Shown in pieces: positions 4,599 to 6,259 of a stretch of DNA of 6,259 nt (the stretch's first letter is position 1; each line of letters opens with the position of its first letter). The notes under the pieces were generated by a model. It saw nothing but the letters and a program-made list of their open reading frames with translations. It was not told where the DNA came from and did no database searches. Origin of the DNA: a bacterium. GTDB lineage: Bacteria; Bacillota; Clostridia; Oscillospirales; Acutalibacteraceae. Both the position numbers and the translations under genes were made by a program. The stretch covers positions 1 through 6,259 of the forward strand of contig JAHLBL010000104.1 of NCBI GenBank assembly GCA_020625635.1, written 5' to 3'.

Positions 4599-6176
4599 AT
4601 GAAAAGAATAATTAAACTTATAGTTCCGATTATTCTGGCTCTTACTGTTGTATTGTCGTCAGTTCCTGTATCGGCAATGTCATTTCAGGCTATCCGGAAG
4701 AATCCGAACTACCGTTACGGAGTTGATGTATCCCAGTGGAATGGCGAGGAAGGCAATGTCGACTGGGCATACCTCAGAAAAGTCGGCGTTGAATTCGCCT
4801 TCATAAGGATTGGTACATATCATACATTCGGCGGCGTTGTTGACAGTAAGTTCAAGCAGAATGTTAAAGGCGCTGTCGAAAACGGAATCGAATTTGGCGT
4901 ATATGTTTACTCCTATGTATACAAAAAATCCGATAACAAAAAATGCGGTGAATGGGTTGTCAACACGCTTAAATCACTCGGTAACTATACCAAGGACGCG
5001 GACACCATACAGGTGGCTTACGATATAGAAGACGAGGTTCAGGCGAACGCTGTTTATTATGGTAGGATCTCAAAGACATATCTCACCGACAGCGTAAGGA
5101 CTTTTTCCAAAACCGTAAAAAACAGCGGATATATTCCCACAGTTTACGCTTCGTCAAGTTTTTTCAGTGATTATCTTATTCCCGATTCGCTCAGGAAGGA
5201 TAATATTAAACTTTGGTGCGCTCAGTGGCCGTATTATCCCGACACGACTATGGTAAAAACGCTTTATGACGGAGTTGCCTGTGATTTGTGGCAGTTTTCA
5301 GGTGACGCTGCAGGATGTGACAACGTCAGGATCAAGAGCTGTATTTACGACTGTAACGTGTGTTATAACGAATTCTATGATTACGCCAATGAGGATTCCA
5401 AGCTCAGGATTGAGGGACTGAAAGATACATATAAATACAACGCAGGCGGCGTAAAACCCTCATTCTCTGTTTATGACGGTGACAATCTCCTGAAAAAAGG
5501 AAAGGATTATAAGCTGTTTTATTTCAGAAATAAGAGTGTTGGTACGGGTATGGTTAAGATTATCCGCTACAAGAACTCGAAATACATCGAAACAAAAACC
5601 GCTTTATTCGAGATTATTCCTCCCATAAAGGGCGTTAAAACCTCATCAACTTATGATGAGATAAACATACAGTGGAACAAGATTCCCAATGTATCTTATT
5701 ATCAGATTTTTGAGTATGACCCGACGGACGGTACCTACAGTCAGATCGATACCGTGAAAAGTAATTCCTACTGTGACTACGAGCTTGAGGAAGGCACAAA
5801 TTATAAGCTTAAAATCAGAGCTGTTTACAAGAAGGGCGATAAGGAATTGTTCGGAGAGTTCAAGAAAATCTCCGCCTCGACCAAGTACAAAAAGGTAACG
5901 GGCGTGTCGGCTGAGTATCTCGGCGACGGTCAGGTTAAGCTCAACTGGAAATCGAAAACGGATAACTGTGAAGGTTATGAGGTTGAATGCGCCTCAAATC
6001 CGTATTTTTCCAACTCCGTAACGAGAACTGTCAACGGAATTTCTAAGTGTACCAAGGTGTGCAGAAATCTGAAATCGGGTAAAACCTATTATTTTAAAGT
6101 CCGTTCGTTCAATACCAGCGGTTCAGGTAAAACCTATTCCGTAGACAGCAAAAAAGTATACGCAACTGTAAAATAA
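4599..6176 (+). CDS. Secreted GH25 lysozyme (muramidase) with Ig-like and two FN3 domains
   Basis: This 525-aa exported enzyme is predicted to cut the beta-1,4 bond between N-acetylmuramic acid and N-acetylglucosamine in peptidoglycan. It opens with a signal peptide: KR, a hydrophobic stretch, and probable cleavage after VSA at residue 26. The GH25 barrel covers about 38-258. Asp43 lies in GVDVSQWNG; Asp142 and Glu144 form the YDIE catalytic motif; LWQFS is at 230-234; and Asp251-Cys-Asn253 is the closing D-x-N motif. All key acidic residues are present, so it should be active. Residues about 268-340 resemble a cell-surface Ig-like repeat (KPSFSVYDGDNLLKKGKDY, ending in FEI). Two FN3 domains follow, about 343-428 and 432-524. 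No LPXTG, SLH, LysM, choline-binding or membrane anchor is seen, so it is probably released or held by its own domains. Twelve cysteines in the mature protein are unusual for an exported Firmicute enzyme. Cell-wall turnover or killing of competitors are both possible. Confidence 0.93.
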   Translation: MKRIIKLIVPIILALTVVLSSVPVSAMSFQAIRKNPNYRYGVDVSQWNGEEGNVDWAYLRKVGVEFAFIRIGTYHTFGGVVDSKFKQNVKGAVENGIEFGVYVYSYVYKKSDNKKCGEWVVNTLKSLGNYTKDADTIQVAYDIEDEVQANAVYYGRISKTYLTDSVRTFSKTVKNSGYIPTVYASSSFFSDYLIPDSLRKDNIKLWCAQWPYYPDTTMVKTLYDGVACDLWQFSGDAAGCDNVRIKSCIYDCNVCYNEFYDYANEDSKLRIEGLKDTYKYNAGGVKPSFSVYDGDNLLKKGKDYKLFYFRNKSVGTGMVKIIRYKNSKYIETKTALFEIIPPIKGVKTSSTYDEINIQWNKIPNVSYYQIFEYDPTDGTYSQIDTVKSNSYCDYELEEGTNYKLKIRAVYKKGDKELFGEFKKISASTKYKKVTGVSAEYLGDGQVKLNWKSKTDNCEGYEVECASNPYFSNSVTRTVNGISKCTKVCRNLKSGKTYYFKVRSFNTSGSGKTYSVDSKKVYATVK

Positions 6177-6180
6177 ATTA

Positions 6181-6218
6181 AAAGTGGAAGGACTCAAATC
6201 AAACGAGCCTTCCACTTT
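6181..6218 (+). terminator. Intrinsic terminator after the lysozyme gene
   Basis: AAAGTGGAAGG (6181-6191) pairs perfectly with CCTTCCACTTT (6208-6218). Three further pairs, CTC with GAG, lie beyond a bulged A around a 9-nt loop. It begins 5 nt after the stop codon. The T-run is TTT then ATT, so it is short and broken; its A-rich left arm gives it a possible use for the opposite strand as well. Confidence 0.8.
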
Positions 6219-6259
6219 ATTAAATTGCTGTATTGGTAGTTAAAAGTGACAAGTTATAA

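Overview
The window reads as a chromosomal piece of a low-to-moderate GC Gram-positive anaerobe. A Clostridia member of the Ruminococcus/Oscillospiraceae type is the best guess. The grounds are a DnaD/DnaB-type replication protein next to a DnaI-type helicase loader, AAAGG/GGAG ribosome binding sites, near-consensus sigma-A promoters, a DUF3783 protein and a secreted GH25 lysozyme with FN3 domains. The species assignment is inference. No transposase, integrase or phage structural gene is visible.

Layout. Bases 1-150 hold no convincing gene, but contain two hairpins and a stretch resembling the 3' part of the neighbouring tRNA in inverted orientation. A tRNA-Gly(CCC) lies on the minus strand at 151-225, with an encoded CCA and a near-consensus promoter. 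From 301 a divergent promoter drives two genes on the plus strand. The first (354-1313) is a DnaD/DnaB-family primosome protein with two copies of the C-terminal DnaB_2 domain. The second (1327-2316) is a DnaI/DnaC-type AAA+ helicase loader with an N-terminal zinc-binding region. The order resembles the dnaB-dnaI pair of Bacillus. A terminator hairpin at 2323-2345 separates them from a convergent TIGR01212-family radical SAM gene (2333-3247, minus), whose stop codon lies inside that hairpin.

Upstream of the radical SAM gene, in the other direction, a perfect consensus promoter (TTGACA-17-TATAAT, 3251-3279) starts a roughly 100-nt leader. The leader has competing possible stems and a terminator-like hairpin, and is followed by a small DUF3783 gene (start chosen at 3385, end 3753). 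The DUF3783 stop codon directly touches the stop codon of a convergent unknown helical protein (3754-4434, minus) that carries an R-x4-H motif reminiscent of HEPN folds. Divergent from that gene is a secreted GH25 muramidase (4599-6176) with an Ig-like segment and two FN3 domains, closed by a strong hairpin terminator (6181-6218). The last 40 bases show nothing.

The two replication genes clearly work together in loading the replicative helicase. The other genes look like independent single-gene units, each with its own promoter. The least explained parts are the structured leader before DUF3783, the inverted repeat fused to the tRNA end, and the R-x4-H protein.
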